From: Enchytraeus crypticus
Taxonomy: Eukaryota; Annelida; Clitellata; Enchytraeida; Enchytraeidae
NCBI GenBank assembly: GCA_905160935.1
Contig: CAJHZI010000678.1
Span: 1,296,001 to 1,360,000 of the forward strand
DNA: 64,000 bases
Direction: 5' to 3'
The position numbers were made by a program, and so were the translations under genes. Numbering within the stretch: the first letter of the stretch is position 1; each line of letters starts with the position of its first letter. Below are positions 10,745 to 21,659 of the stretch, piece after piece. The notes below the pieces were generated by a model. That model searched no databases. It worked only from the letters and a program-made list of their open reading frames with translations, and had not been told where the DNA came from.

Positions 10745-11545
10745 AACTCTCTTAGTGCACAGCCTGCTGGCAGATCCATGGTATGTAACGTCTCCACTCT
10801 TCTCTGTCTTCCACCTTCCTCTTCATGTCCACATATGAGTGGGTCTTTAAATCATCTAACATACCTAATCTCGGCCTGCCTCTGCCACTATTTCCTTTCA
10901 TTCTACCTTCTATGACCTCTTTTAATAGACTTTCCCCCTTAGAATGTGTCCTATCCAACTGTTCTTCCTATTTCTTAATACATTTATCTACTGTCTATCT
11001 GTACCTCAAGAACTTCCTCATCGGTAACCTTTTGAGTCCAGCTAATCATTTCTATTCTGCTCCATATCCACATTTCCAATGCCTCTAGTTTCCTAATATC
11101 TTCCTTCCATAAGGTCCATGTTTCACATCCATACAATAGCGTTGTCCAAACCAAGGTTTTCACTAACTTTATCTTTGTCTTTCTGAAGACTTTTTGTTAA
11201 AAAAGTTCTTTTCTATTACCGAAGGCCACTTTTGCTTGTGCAATCCTACTGCATATTTCAGTCTCACATTTCCCATCATCGGTTATAGTATGACCCCAAT
11301 ATTTGAAACTCCTTACCTGTTCCAATTTCGTACCACTTATTGTGATATTAACTTCACCTTTATTATTGGGCACTCTCATAACCTTTGTCTTTTTTATATT
11401 AATCTTCATGCCATATCTCAATGCCGTATCATTCAGCCTATCCATTATCTTCTGCAGTCCAGTCTTGCTGCCCGCTACCATTCCTTGGTCATCTACAAAT
11501 CTTACATCTTGTAACAATTTCCCTCTTACTTTTGTTAATATTTAG
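10745..11545 (-). mobile_element. LINE fragment, endonuclease/RT family, C-terminal part
   Basis: On the minus strand, 11517-11197 encodes RFVDDQGMVAGSKTGLQKIM and KTKVMRVPNNKGEVNITISG, the reverse-transcriptase palm and following domain; the (F/Y)xDD box is FVDD. After frame breaks, 10958-10752 encodes EGRMKGNSGRGRPRLGMLDD and HSYVDMKRKVEDREEWRRYI, the usual end of this family. The copy is 5'-truncated and frameshifted. It is the longest copy of the family in the window. Confidence 0.8.
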
Positions 11546-11591
11546 TGCACATGGGATTCGATTAAAATTAACAGTTGGTGTAATGCGACTT

Positions 11592-11720
11592 TAAAAGCTA
11601 ATGTTAACGTCAGTTTCCTCAGTTTAAAGCGATGTCAGTGGCGAGCGAGTCCAGGATTTAAACCCCGCACCTACTGATCCGCGGTCGAATATTTTACAGA
11701 CATCGCCTCTGGCTCTAGCC
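11592..11720 (-). repeat. tRNA-derived SINE A
   Basis: On the minus strand it reads GCCAGAGGCGATGTCTGTAA ... TGCGGGGTTTAAATCCTGG, then ACTGACATCGC and GAGGAAACTGACGTTAACAT. The GGTTTAAATCC segment corresponds to a tRNA B box (GGTTCAAATCC in better copies). At least seven more copies occur in the window. Confidence 0.8.
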
Positions 11721-12112
11721 CATGGCGATGTCGGTACACCGTAGTAGAGTAGTTTAAGATTAAAAGTGCCGTGAAAGACGCTGTACCGAATATTTGAAAA
11801 TTCGTTATTATCATAAATTACGAATAAGATACGTATGATGGCATTCAATTTTTCTCATAGTTCTCATTAACATGTTAAAACAAACACACAGCTACACCGT
11901 AGGCGCTTAGGCATTTCATAGCGGTATTATCTCTGAGGCTTTGACAGGCCTGGCTAGTATTTCTTGCATTGTTTTTGACAGACTGACAGACAGAAAGACT
12001 GACTAATTGACTGATTGATTGATTGATAGATTGATAGATAAATTGATTGATTAATTAATTGAATGATGTATTGACTGATTGATTGGACTGATTTACTGAT
12101 TGAAAAACAAAC

Positions 12113-12173
12113 CGTTAGCTGTTAATACTGGTACTGTTTTTCTGCTCATAACTCGCGCTGTGGCGTTATTTAT
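12113..12173 (-). CDS. rbfox: RBFOX exon 6 (61-nt exon after the RRM)
   Basis: Acceptor TTTTAG|ATA and donor AACG|GTTTGT; 20 codons plus one base. It encodes INNATARVMSRKTVPVLTAN; vertebrate RBFOX has VNNATARVMTNKK at this point in an exon of the same length. The donor is again of the weak GTTTG type. Confidence 0.95.
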
Positions 12174-12571
12174 CTAAAACACATAATTAAGCATAAAATA
12201 ATATAATTAATTATTGGACAAACTTGCCTAAACTCTAGCTATACATTCGAAATGAATTCTAGTACATTTTTTAAATACATTTTTGTATTCACAAATTCCG
12301 TTTGATTAATTCAACGTGACGGATGGTCTTATAGTAAAGAAGTTTAAAGTTTCTAAACATTAACCTCTGACGGTATGAGTTACGGAAGATAGACATGTGA
12401 CGTCATGTGATATTACATGACATATGACGTCATATGACGTCGATAGAAGTTGCGTACTAGATGAACGTACACTGCTTTAAAGTTAATAGCTAGATGCTAG
12501 GAGTTGTAAAAGGTCCATTGCTATATTATTATTATTTACATAGACATAACGATTGATTAAATTAATCTCAC

Positions 12572-12664
12572 CTCTATTTTCCTCCCCTCTACTATGGCTC
12601 CATTCATTTTCTCTCTGGTTCTCTCTGCCTCTGCACTCGTAGCGAATGTGACAAACCCGAATCC
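12572..12664 (-). CDS. rbfox: RBFOX exon 5 (93-nt RRM exon with RNP1)
   Basis: 31 codons, phase 0 at both ends, acceptor TTTCCAG|GGA and donor GAG|GTGAGA. It encodes GFGFVTF, the RNP1 motif, through EGRKIE. In vertebrates the equivalent 93-nt exon can be skipped, giving an RRM-defective isoform that dampens RBFOX activity. The same size and phase here mean skipping would also stay in frame. Confidence 0.95.
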
Positions 12665-12765
12665 CTGGAAACATAAAGAGCAACATCATGGATCTGACCG
12701 GACCGTTATATGAGGCAGCCAGGTTGTACCAACCATATAAGTGCACGTCTATAGAGTTAAAAAAG

Positions 12766-12885
12766 GTAAAGCCAAGTTTAAATGTCAGTTTCCTGATCGA
12801 TACAAAGTCAGTGATGAGAAGAGCACTGAATTTGAACCCTGTACTTACTGATCCGGTGAATAACTTCCCAACAAGCCACCGGCTC
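12766..12885 (-). repeat. Diverged SINE A relative
   Basis: Contains GAGCACTGAATTTGAACCC and ACTTACTGATCCGG, a diverged version of SINE A. It shares the string GAGCACTGAATTTGAACCC with a copy at 56940-57055. Confidence 0.6.
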
Positions 12886-12904
12886 AGTACTGCTGATGCG
12901 ATAA

Positions 12905-13010
12905 CGTTGACGGAGATTACAATAACGACAAGAGATTACAATGATGACGTGAGATTACAATGATGACATGAGATTACAATGATGACATGAGATTACAATG
13001 ATGACATGAG
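12905..13010. repeat. 20-bp tandem repeat, four to five copies
   Basis: The unit GAGATTACAATGATGACAT repeats in near-perfect tandem. It lies in the RBFOX intron between exons 5 and 4. Confidence 0.85.
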
Positions 13011-13931
13011 TCCTAGACAAATCTGCAAAACCATCGTAGATTTTCCTAATTATTTCTTACACACAGATTTGTTACTTTAAATGCTTAGACTGGCTAGAGC
13101 GCGAATCGAATCCCGACAGAGCGAATACATAAAGAAAGAACTTGTTGAAGCAACAGGTATAAAGTTTCATCACTGCATAATGTTAAATCACAATGATTGC
13201 ATTGAAATATATTTTGAATTCAATGACTGTAATACAGAGTGTAACGTATATCACGAGGTTCCTTCCACCGTATGAAATACAAGATAAGGTTACACCGAGA
13301 GAGACAAACAAAATGACACCACTTATGGAATACTTTGAAAATAATAATCAAAAAAGAGTCAATTAATCTCTCAGAGGGAATTTTAAGTGGAGGCTTTACG
13401 TTGGGTTTTCCTCCAACCATAACCCGAAAAAAGTTCATTGATCCCTAATTGTTTTAATAATTGCGACAATTTTAAAAAGAATTGCTTTAAGCAATAGTTT
13501 TGAAAATTTCACTAATTTATTTAAATTGAATTCGCGTCCGCGTTAAATCCGAAGGTTCGTTCATACCCTCCCCCATCCAGATACCTTAGGTTCCAGCAGA
13601 AACTACAAATTTCTTAACTGACTGTCAAAAACAAAACCTGATGAATATTTCAAACGTTCTATAGACGTAGTTGTAGGTTGGGTATCCGGTTATTTAGCTC
13701 TTTACTCAAATTTACACAATAGGAATTGCTATTAGATATTATTAAATGTAATTTTTGTGCCATATATTGTTTATGGTGATTCTCGCAAGGGTTGAAAATC
13801 ACTTTTTGTGTGCCTGTTATATAAAATAAGTTGTTTTAAGTTTCTTATTTGAGCTTATTTTAGTTTTTTAGAGTCAGTTTTGTACACGATCTGACATTCA
13901 TATTTCAATTAGAAGGTGAATTCTTCCACCA

Positions 13932-14008
13932 GTGAAAAGATTACACAAATACATAGCGATACCATTACACAAATACATAGCGATATCATTACACAAATAC
14001 AAAGCGTT
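13932..14008. repeat. 24-bp tandem repeat, three copies
   Basis: Unit ATTACACAAATACATAGCGA plus four bases, three times, which explains the small open frame here. The rest of the intron from 13011 to 17948 holds only a SINE A copy at 14884 and AT-rich sequence as far as I can see. Confidence 0.8.
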
Positions 14009-14883
14009 ATCGTAATAGATGCAACCAAACAAGTAGAATCACAAGACTTAATAAGAGGCACAAGGGTTGGCGGGTTGTCATCGACGTTTTTACATTTAAT
14101 ATCGCAATAATACTGATCACAGGCCAGGCTTTAGGTCCACTAGAACAGCACCAGTGCATCGTCTACTAAGTCTGGTGAGTTAATAGTTTTCATACACAAT
14201 ATAATTAATGGATGCAAGTATAAACTACCATTGGAGCCAAATTATTATAAGAGAACAATAAAGAAGCTATTAAGGGATTAACCAACATGATAGCACCGAT
14301 ACAATGGGTAGCCCCACAGTAAACTAATCAGGATCTACACGGCTAGACCGATGTCGTCCAGCCAGTTATACTTATAACAAAGCGTGACGGTAACATTTAT
14401 CACATATCTTCCACCAAAAGTACGTTATCAACTGCACAACTAAAGCATATGTGGAAAAATTAAACTTCCATTTTTATTATACTCAGCCTTTTCCGAAAAA
14501 CAAGTGATTAAAATATGCTAGGATATTGAGCTACACAGAGATTTTAAAGATGGATATGAAAATTTACATGGATATTAGGCTGACATACACCACTTGCATT
14601 TTATCAATTCTCATAGGTAAACAACCCAAATTACCCAATTAATACCAATACTGTATGTACCAGCTAGTGAATTAAATATTCTAGTCCAAAGCGGCAGTAG
14701 ATACTAAACAGGCCTATACTCGACGATTCCATCTCTACTAAAGCTATAACTTTTAGTTACAGCTCAGGATCCATGCTTATACCTAAGAGTGCGAAATAAT
14801 CGTTGATACTGAAACCAACCCTAGATTAGAAATAAAGCCTTTCTCGCTCAAGACTGAGCTACTAAACGGATAAATTGGCTAAA

Positions 14884-15005
14884 GCCAGTGGTAAAGTCGG
14901 TAAGATACTAGACCGCGGATCAGTATGTGCGGGTCCAAAATCTGGGCTCGCCCGTCACTGACATTGCTTTCGAGTGAGGAAACTGACGTTAACCTTAGAT
15001 TTTTT
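14884..15005 (+). repeat. tRNA-derived SINE A
   Basis: Plus-strand copy with CCAGTGGTAAAGTCGGTAAG, GACCGCGGATCAGTATGTGC, a mutated B box (GGTCCAAAATC) and GAAACTGACGTTAAC. Confidence 0.8.
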
Positions 15006-17948
15006 AGATATCGCTTTGATAAGGCTTTCGTTGCATTTTCTTATGCGTTTCTCGAAGATAAACAACTCATTATTATAAAACTAACGCTGCTATGATACTA
15101 TTATGAGATAGAAAATAAATAATTATAGGAGTTAATATCAGAACGCGGCTAGGAGTAAATTAACAATATCATCAAGTAACTAATTCTACAAATTACTTGA
15201 CTAGCTACTTTAGTCATACAAGCGGGATCATTTGAGCAATGCTTTACAGCGGATCCAACAAATACAATCAACCGTCATTCCTAGCTACGATAGCACACGT
15301 CGGATAAACTCAAATCGAGAAAAATGTAACATTTAATTTAGTAGGCCTACATCAGTCAGTACCTAGTAATTTGGATAAGAGTCAACATCGTGAACGGCTA
15401 GGAGGCATTCCTTTCCAAATTCTGCATGCGCTTATGTAATAGAGTCGTAGTACTGGCAGTTTAAAATAATTATATTTTGTGATTTAATGAAGCTTAAATG
15501 ATAGGCATGCAAGATTGTGTCGAGATTTTCAGTGTTAAAATCAAAAGGTCAATGTTATAATCGGCATATTGCCGAGTAGCAGTTGCTACTTACATAGTTT
15601 TAAAATTGACGTTTATTCAGAAATAACATTATCATGCACCGCTAATTACCATTAATGAACTAATTAATCACTAATTATTACAATCGGACATAAATAACGG
15701 AACCTAAAGGACATCCCATTCAAGAGTTTGTTAATCGTGCTATTTTTCTCAATCAGAAAATTGGTAAAGGACACGGCGAACAAAAATTAGAAAGATATTA
15801 TAGTCTTACATAATAAGAAGAAGGTGTAAACAAGAAAAGTACACACCCACGCGAACACACACACTAACAGGCAACAAGCAAGACATACCCACGAATACAT
15901 AAATACACGCATAAAATCACATAAATGCGTAATCTAGCATATGTAGTCTAAATTCAGGCAATGTAGTATTATAGATTAATTGCAAAGATCGGAAGATTTA
16001 TCGTGAGTGATGCTACACAGAATGACAACATGTGCATCTGTAAATGCAATGCTGCCTACTACACTATGTCACTAAGACCACTCAGTTATTTCCTTTTTAA
16101 GAGCAACGTACGCAGTAGCTTGTGAATATTTAATCTAACTATATTTCTAAAACTATTTAATATTGATAAAAACGAGGTTATCAAACGCAACATTAAAATG
16201 TATACTGTAGTAAACTTATAAATATTTTTGCTTTTATTGAAGGCCACAATTCAGAGCAAAGTTGCATGTATAGAATCAGCGAGCTGTGGGTTCAAGCAGC
16301 GCACCTACAGACCAGCAATCGAGAGCTTAACCCTTAAGGCACTGACTCAGCCATAGTCTTAAGTTACTTGAGGAAGTTAATAATAATAATAAAAATAATT
16401 ATAATTATAAAATAATAATAATAATCATCATCATAGTAATAATATGTTTTTGTAACTGTGATTTTAAAATAATAGCTACTTATTAACTTATTTATATTAC
16501 AAATTACTCAAATAATTATAATTCATGTTATTTGTAACTTGAGTCATAACAAGAGAAGAAATAGACTATGGGAAATTGAATGTCTTTTCTCTACACCAAT
16601 TTAAACACATATTAACTGAAAATCGTCGAAAAGAAAGAAATGCCGTTAAAGGGACATCTTTATCTGACTAAATATAACAACTTCATAGCACTGCCTCCTA
16701 ACAAACATTCCAATAAATAAAATCATCAATTGATTAAAATTTCATCATCATATCATTAGCAAGAACAATTGTTATTATCGCCGTCAGTTTCATCGTCATG
16801 ACATGCGTTGAGAACGTCTATAGCAAGGCAGCGTGCAACAGACACAAAATTCTGATTCCATCACCTCTTTACCTAGTGCTTACATTTCTTGGCGAACGCC
16901 ATCACTATCGGTATGGTTTTCATAGCTGGTAGCAGCGTCCAACTGAGAGATTGTATAACGTCGACAATATAAAAGAAAAATATTCCATCAAGTTCACAAA
17001 GGCTCAACACTAAATATTTTACACCCTATACAACGTTATCAAAGAAAGTGACCTATAAAATTCACTTTTAATTCTCTGACTTGTAACTCAGCACATTTTA
17101 GTCACATTGTATTCTATGACATTTGTGAAAGTATTTTAGCACATTGGCAATTACTTTGTGACACCTGCAAGTAGTTTTTAACTATACTTTACCTGATACT
17201 AGATTCAGGGACAAGATCTATGATTTTTAAGTGTATGCAGTAGGGTTCCTAAAGCAAGTGAACATTAACAGGTTACATGTGATGTAGTAGAGACAATCAA
17301 TTATATATTTTTATATCTATTAATAATTATTTTAAGAAATATATACCTAACAAATCTTATGGTACTACTTTGGAATTTAATGTTAAATATAATCCTCTGT
17401 ATACGCTGTATACAACATCTATAATCCTTTGAAAAACTATATTAAATTGTCAAAAACTATATGACTATGCTCAGCGTCATATTTTATCAAATTTTGTAAA
17501 ATCTCATGAATTGCAAATGATATTTCTAGACATTTTTTACATCTATAGTACAGCTTCAAAGTAATCTTTGTTTTAATAAATTATCTATAAATAAGCAAAT
17601 TATCATGTTTAACAAAATTTATTACACTAGCTGAAAGTACTAATTTATTACATCCTAAAGTATTAATCTGCTAAATCTATTGTAAAATCTCGGTCATTCA
17701 CAGGACTGGTTAATGGACTAATTTGCCTAACGGCTTAAGCATGTGGTACTAAATATATACCAACATAAAATAGATACCAACATAGAAACCAACATTATTG
17801 ACCATTTCATTATAATGCGTGTTTACTTTATCCATCTCGTGCTACATTAACACGTACTACTATTAAGATATACATGTATATTATATAGTATATCAGCTTT
17901 GAAGTTTTTTACACAACGTTAAATTTAATAAAGAAGAAGATGTCAAAC

Positions 17949-18002
17949 CTTTGACCCTCTTTCGTTAAAGATAATCTCAACGTCTGTTATGGTTCCATAC
18001 GG
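17949..18002 (-). CDS. rbfox: RBFOX exon 4 (54-nt RRM exon)
   Basis: Encodes PYGTITDVEIIFNERGSK, against QFGKILDVEIIFNERGSK in vertebrate RBFOX: eleven identical residues in a row. The acceptor is AACAG|CCG. The donor AAG|GTTTGA departs from the GTRAGT consensus at several positions, which may allow regulated use. The 54-nt size equals the vertebrate exon. Confidence 0.95.
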
Positions 18003-18404
18003 CTGTTAGTTAGTCAAGCAGGTATAACACACAATATCAAACAATTATTTTCTCATATGATACTTATATATCTGTATGGTCTGCATCCAGCAATTATCCA
18101 CGAAGATATTTAAATCTTTCGGCAGTTTATCGAATTACAGCAATTACTCAAGTCTACGTTCGAAATGTAACTGTTCTTCTCTATAGCTCATCCGTAAGCA
18201 AGCTACAAATAATTTGCAACATGTAAAGGACAATTTCATTAATTTGTAAAAATATACATTTAAAGATTAATACATTTTCATTTAAGTTTCACTTTTAGAC
18301 ATTCAGAAACGTGTGCATATCACAGGTTGAAAACAGAACCTGGGATAGGACCACGACATCTCAACGCGCCTCAGAAGCTTTCAGTTATTATTTAGTACCA
18401 TTAT

Positions 18405-18453
18405 CCACTTCCGTCCCTGACATCATCCTTGTATGAGGAAACGAACGTTAAAC

Positions 18454-18489
<36 letters not shown>

Positions 18490-18490
18490 C
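18405..18490 (+). repeat. Short dispersed repeat C with (TTA)n tail
   Basis: Carries the family string GACATCATCCTTGTATGAGG, then ACGTTAAAC and a long (ATT)n tail, in the RBFOX intron between exons 4 and 3. Confidence 0.75.
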
Positions 18491-18569
18491 CGAGCCATTT
18501 TGCTAAACAATTTTGAAACAGTATTTATCGGATATACACATATGGCATTTCTCCCAATCTGAACATCCT

Positions 18570-18710
18570 TGTACCACAATATCAATCAATCACAATATCA
18601 ATCAATCAATCACAATATCAATCAATCACAATATCAATCAATCACAATATCAATCAATCACGATATCAATCAATCAATCACAATATAAATCAATCAATCA
18701 CGAAAAATCA
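18570..18710. repeat. (CAAT)n / CACAATATCAAT tandem tract
   Basis: Tetranucleotide CAAT runs interspersed with CACAATAT. The open frame read here only translates the repeat. Confidence 0.85.
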
Positions 18711-18943
18711 ACGCAAATTTCATATCCATTCCGCTTTCTAGATCAAACCACGAACGTGCAGGACCTCACGTGCACATCTATATAGAAGTTGAAATAATTC
18801 ATCGACATCTAAAGCCTGACTGGGAGCGAAAAATTTAATTGACGTAGTGAAGCATTAAAACACTCGATCATCCTGTATACGAATCTTGTCAGTAAAAAAT
18901 GAAATTTATGGTTTTTCGTCTGCTTATATGTATGCGTGAGTAC

Positions 18944-19075
18944 CTCTAGAAGTGCTCTTAGATCTGTCTCTCGGTAGCGGAACGGTATATTGGATATATG
19001 AAGACGCTTAGGACCGCTGTCGTATAAAGCCACTGTTCCAGAGGTCTGTGAGGCACTTGCTCCAGCCTCGCTAGT
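18944..19075 (-). CDS. rbfox: RBFOX exon 3 (start of RRM)
   Basis: 132 nt, phase 0 to phase 0, donor GAG|GTACTC. It encodes GPKRLHISNIPFRYRETDLR, the first RRM strand and helix; human RBFOX has the near-identical PKRLHVSNIPFRFRDPDLR. The acceptor ACAACAG lies in GATC/GATT repeat sequence and has a poor pyrimidine tract, so the 5' boundary is less certain than the donor. Confidence 0.9.
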
Positions 19076-19114
19076 CTGTTGTACAATCAATCGATCAATC
19101 AATCGATCAGTGAC

Positions 19115-19243
19115 TAAAAGCTAATGTTATCGTCAGTTTCTTCACTCGAAAGCGATGTCAGTGACGGGCGAGCGCAGGATTTGAATCCCGCACTTAGTGA
19201 TTAGCGGTCAAATATCTTACCGACATCGCCACTAGGTCTAGCC
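19115..19243 (-). repeat. tRNA-derived SINE A
   Basis: Minus-strand copy between RBFOX exons 2 and 3, starting 40 bp upstream of the exon 3 acceptor. It has the B-box-like GGATTCAAATCC (inverted) and ACCGACATCGCCACT. Confidence 0.8.
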
Positions 19244-19616
19244 TGATTGAATTAGAAGATCGATCAATTAGTCAACCAATTCATCTATCCATCAATCTTT
19301 ACTGAATCAAGATCAGTCAATAGATCGATCTATCAATCAATCTGTAAAACGTTTAAACAAAACTTACTATTTAAGCACATGTTTTAATGCAGAAACACTT
19401 TAAATATCACAGTCTCAGCCTATCTATCAATCAAATAATCGATTAATCAATTTATCGCTTGTTACAATGTGTGCTAAAATACGTGACTGTTTCATTTTAC
19501 AGAATAATCTGAGAGATTCGGGTAAGAACCAAAGAATAACTGCAAACCTTTAATTTACCAAAGCTGACTAAATACGAACAGATGAATACTTTCAGCGAAA
19601 CATAATAAATTCATAC

Positions 19617-19919
19617 CGCTACTTCTGAACTAGTTGACGCATCGTTTACACCGGCTGCAGTCTTCGACGGCTCTTTTCCTGCCGCCTCTCCCAGAACCTT
19701 CACCCCTCCTCCAGGGATCTGCGAGCCTGAGGGGAGAGCCAGGGGCACGGCCGAGGCGCTAGAGGCCAGGGCAGCCGCCGCAGCGGCAGCTGAGTAGGGG
19801 ACGAGGGGGCCCAGTCGCTGATAGCCGTCCAGCGTCATGGCCTGTGGCGAGCCGGCGTCGATTGCGGGGGCGAGAACAGCGGGATATCCCCCTGCCGGAA
19901 GTCCAGCGTTAGACATCAC
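19617..19919 (-). CDS. rbfox: RBFOX exon 2 (N-terminal low-complexity region)
   Basis: 303 nt, phase 0 at both ends, acceptor CACAG|GTG and donor GCG|GTATGA. The exon is markedly more GC-rich than its surroundings. It encodes Gly/Ala/Pro-rich sequence with a run of seven alanines after PLVPYS. It begins GTG ATG, so the Met codon two triplets in could start a shorter isoform if another promoter is used. It lies directly upstream, in phase, of the first RRM exon. Confidence 0.7.
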
Positions 19920-20051
19920 CTGTGCATAGTGTTTAAATTGTAAATAAAAACTGTTTACAAGTCTGTCAAAACGACAATTGATTGAAATTGTGGTATGAAG
20001 CTGGCATGTGCACAAATAATTAATTAAAGTTTAATAATAGTAAGTTCTACT

Positions 20052-20186
20052 ATGGAAAAGTCCTAAATAGGGGATTGACTGGTGGCGTGGTGTAGGACAA
20101 AGAGGATTTGAGACATTCATTTAGTCTATTTGTATCCCGACCCTGGTTAAACTGGGATTCAAGGGAGGATGAGGATGATGATGAAT
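20052..20186 (+). repeat. SINE/short repeat D with (GATG)n tail
   Basis: Contains GGGGATTGACTGGTGGCGTG, GAGGATTTGAGACA, GTATCCCGACCCTGGTTAAA and CTGGGATTCAAGGGA, ending in GATGATGATG. This is the most frequent repeat family in the window and the likely source of its (CAT)n arrays. Confidence 0.8.
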
Positions 20187-20382
20187 AGTAAGTTCAACTA
20201 AGCTATTTAACTGAAACAGCATCATTATGAAATAACATATTTGAAAGCGTTCCTTCTTAATTTAAAACCGGTTTTCCAATCGCTACTTTATTGCAAAATA
20301 TTATGCCGAAGCCGCGTAAATTTAATCATTATACAATTTCGCTGCACCATTGATACCATGAATCACTTTCTCTTAACAAAAG

Positions 20383-20427
20383 AACACGAGTATCGAGTTA
20401 TTCGCTTAATAACTCGACACTCGTGTT
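20383..20427. repeat. 20-bp inverted repeat (hairpin)
   Basis: AACACGAGTATCGAGTTATT is followed after five bases by its reverse complement with one mismatch. It lies in RBFOX intron 1. Confidence 0.85.
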
Positions 20428-20699
20428 TCTACAGTTTGGCATCATAGATCCAATCTTCCATACACGCACAAAAATCATCGTTGAGAATGGAGAAAAGAAT
20501 TACAGAATTTACCACTGATGATAACTGTTTTATAGCATGGAACATTTTAATAACATTTTGCTAAGATCCGATAATAAACACGTAGACTATAAAATGCATC
20601 AACCTATTAATGCAGTGTGTATGTTTCGTGTTCGTACTTATTATTTGCAAGACTTTCAGACTACTGAATATTTTCTGTAATTTATTACTTATTGTTTAA

Positions 20700-20925
20700 A
20701 CACCCGCGTTGTGTCCAGGTTGCTTGAAGAATAGACCTACCGTGTAAATATGCACGTGTCGTAGAAGGCGACATAGAAACAAAACCGAAACCAACGACTG
20801 ATAGGGCATTGGGTTGGTGAGTGCCTAGACTCCAGAAATTGCTACAAAAGGTTAAACGAATGAAAAACTTCAAACGCATAGCCCTACCCTAGTTCAAATG
20901 GGATTTAAGGGAAGATGATAATGAC
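20700..20925 (+). repeat. Repeat D, longer copy
   Basis: Starts near GTTGTGTCCAGGTTGCTTGA, with ATGCACGTGTCGTAGAAGGC and TTGGTGAGTGCCTAGACTCC, and ends in the GGGATTTAAGGGAAGATGAT tail. A middle section is deleted relative to other copies. Confidence 0.7.
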
Positions 20926-21124
20926 GAAGATTACTTATTGTTTAAAGCAGTTCCTTTTTCATAAGTATAATGCATACGTGAAACAACATTAAGTCTTTGT
21001 ATGTAATTCAAAACTGTACATGATATCCTCATATTTTAAAGTTAAAATCCATTTACGCGTTTTTAGTTATCCCAGGGATGCATAAATTATAAAGATCTCA
21101 TTCCTCTCATTTTTAGCGTTGTTT

Positions 21125-21390
21125 CAACTTTCCAGAACACTGTGAAGTCTGAAGAATAGATCAACCGTTAATTGCACGTGTCGTAAGAGGCGCCAACCAA
21201 CAAAAACTAAGAAGTTCAACGGGGAACTAACTCAGAAGCCGTATTTTCCGAGCTATAGACTACATAAGGTATCAATTAGGCACAGCCTATGGTAAAGGGA
21301 TTAACTAGTTGACCTGTATGGAGGGCTGTAAGATGAGGGAAATCAGATTCTTGAGTATGAATATGTACCTTGAACCTGCCACTTTAAATT
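21125..21390 (+). repeat. Dispersed repeat E (LINE/SINE 3' end)
   Basis: Contains TGCACGTGTCGTAAGAGGCG, AACTCAGAAGCCGTATTTTC, GGGATTAACTAGTTGACCTG and TATGTACCTTGAACCTGCCA. Better copies occur at 29878 and 46333. (GATA)n and (GA)n follow at 21395-21455. Confidence 0.7.
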
Positions 21391-21517
21391 ACACTAGATA
21401 GATAGATAGATATATAGATAGATAGATAGATATATATATATAGAGAGAGAGAGATCGTTCATCAAACAACGAAACTGGAAATCATATTTAACAAAGGCGC
21501 TGACGTTATGTACTAAT

Positions 21518-21658
21518 GTCATCATCATCATCATCATCATCATCCTCCTTTGAATCCCAGTTTAACCAGGGTCGGGATACAAATGGACTGTCTCAAATCC
21601 TCTCTGTCCTACACCACACCACCAACAAATCTCCTATTTGAGACTTCCATTCGTTTAA
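21518..21658 (-). repeat. Repeat D, minus strand
   Basis: Starts with a (CAT)n array, then TTTGAATCCCAGTTTAACCA, GGGTCGGGATAC, CAAATCCTCTCTGTCCTACA and CATTCGTTTAAA. Confidence 0.8.
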
Positions 21659-21659
21659 A

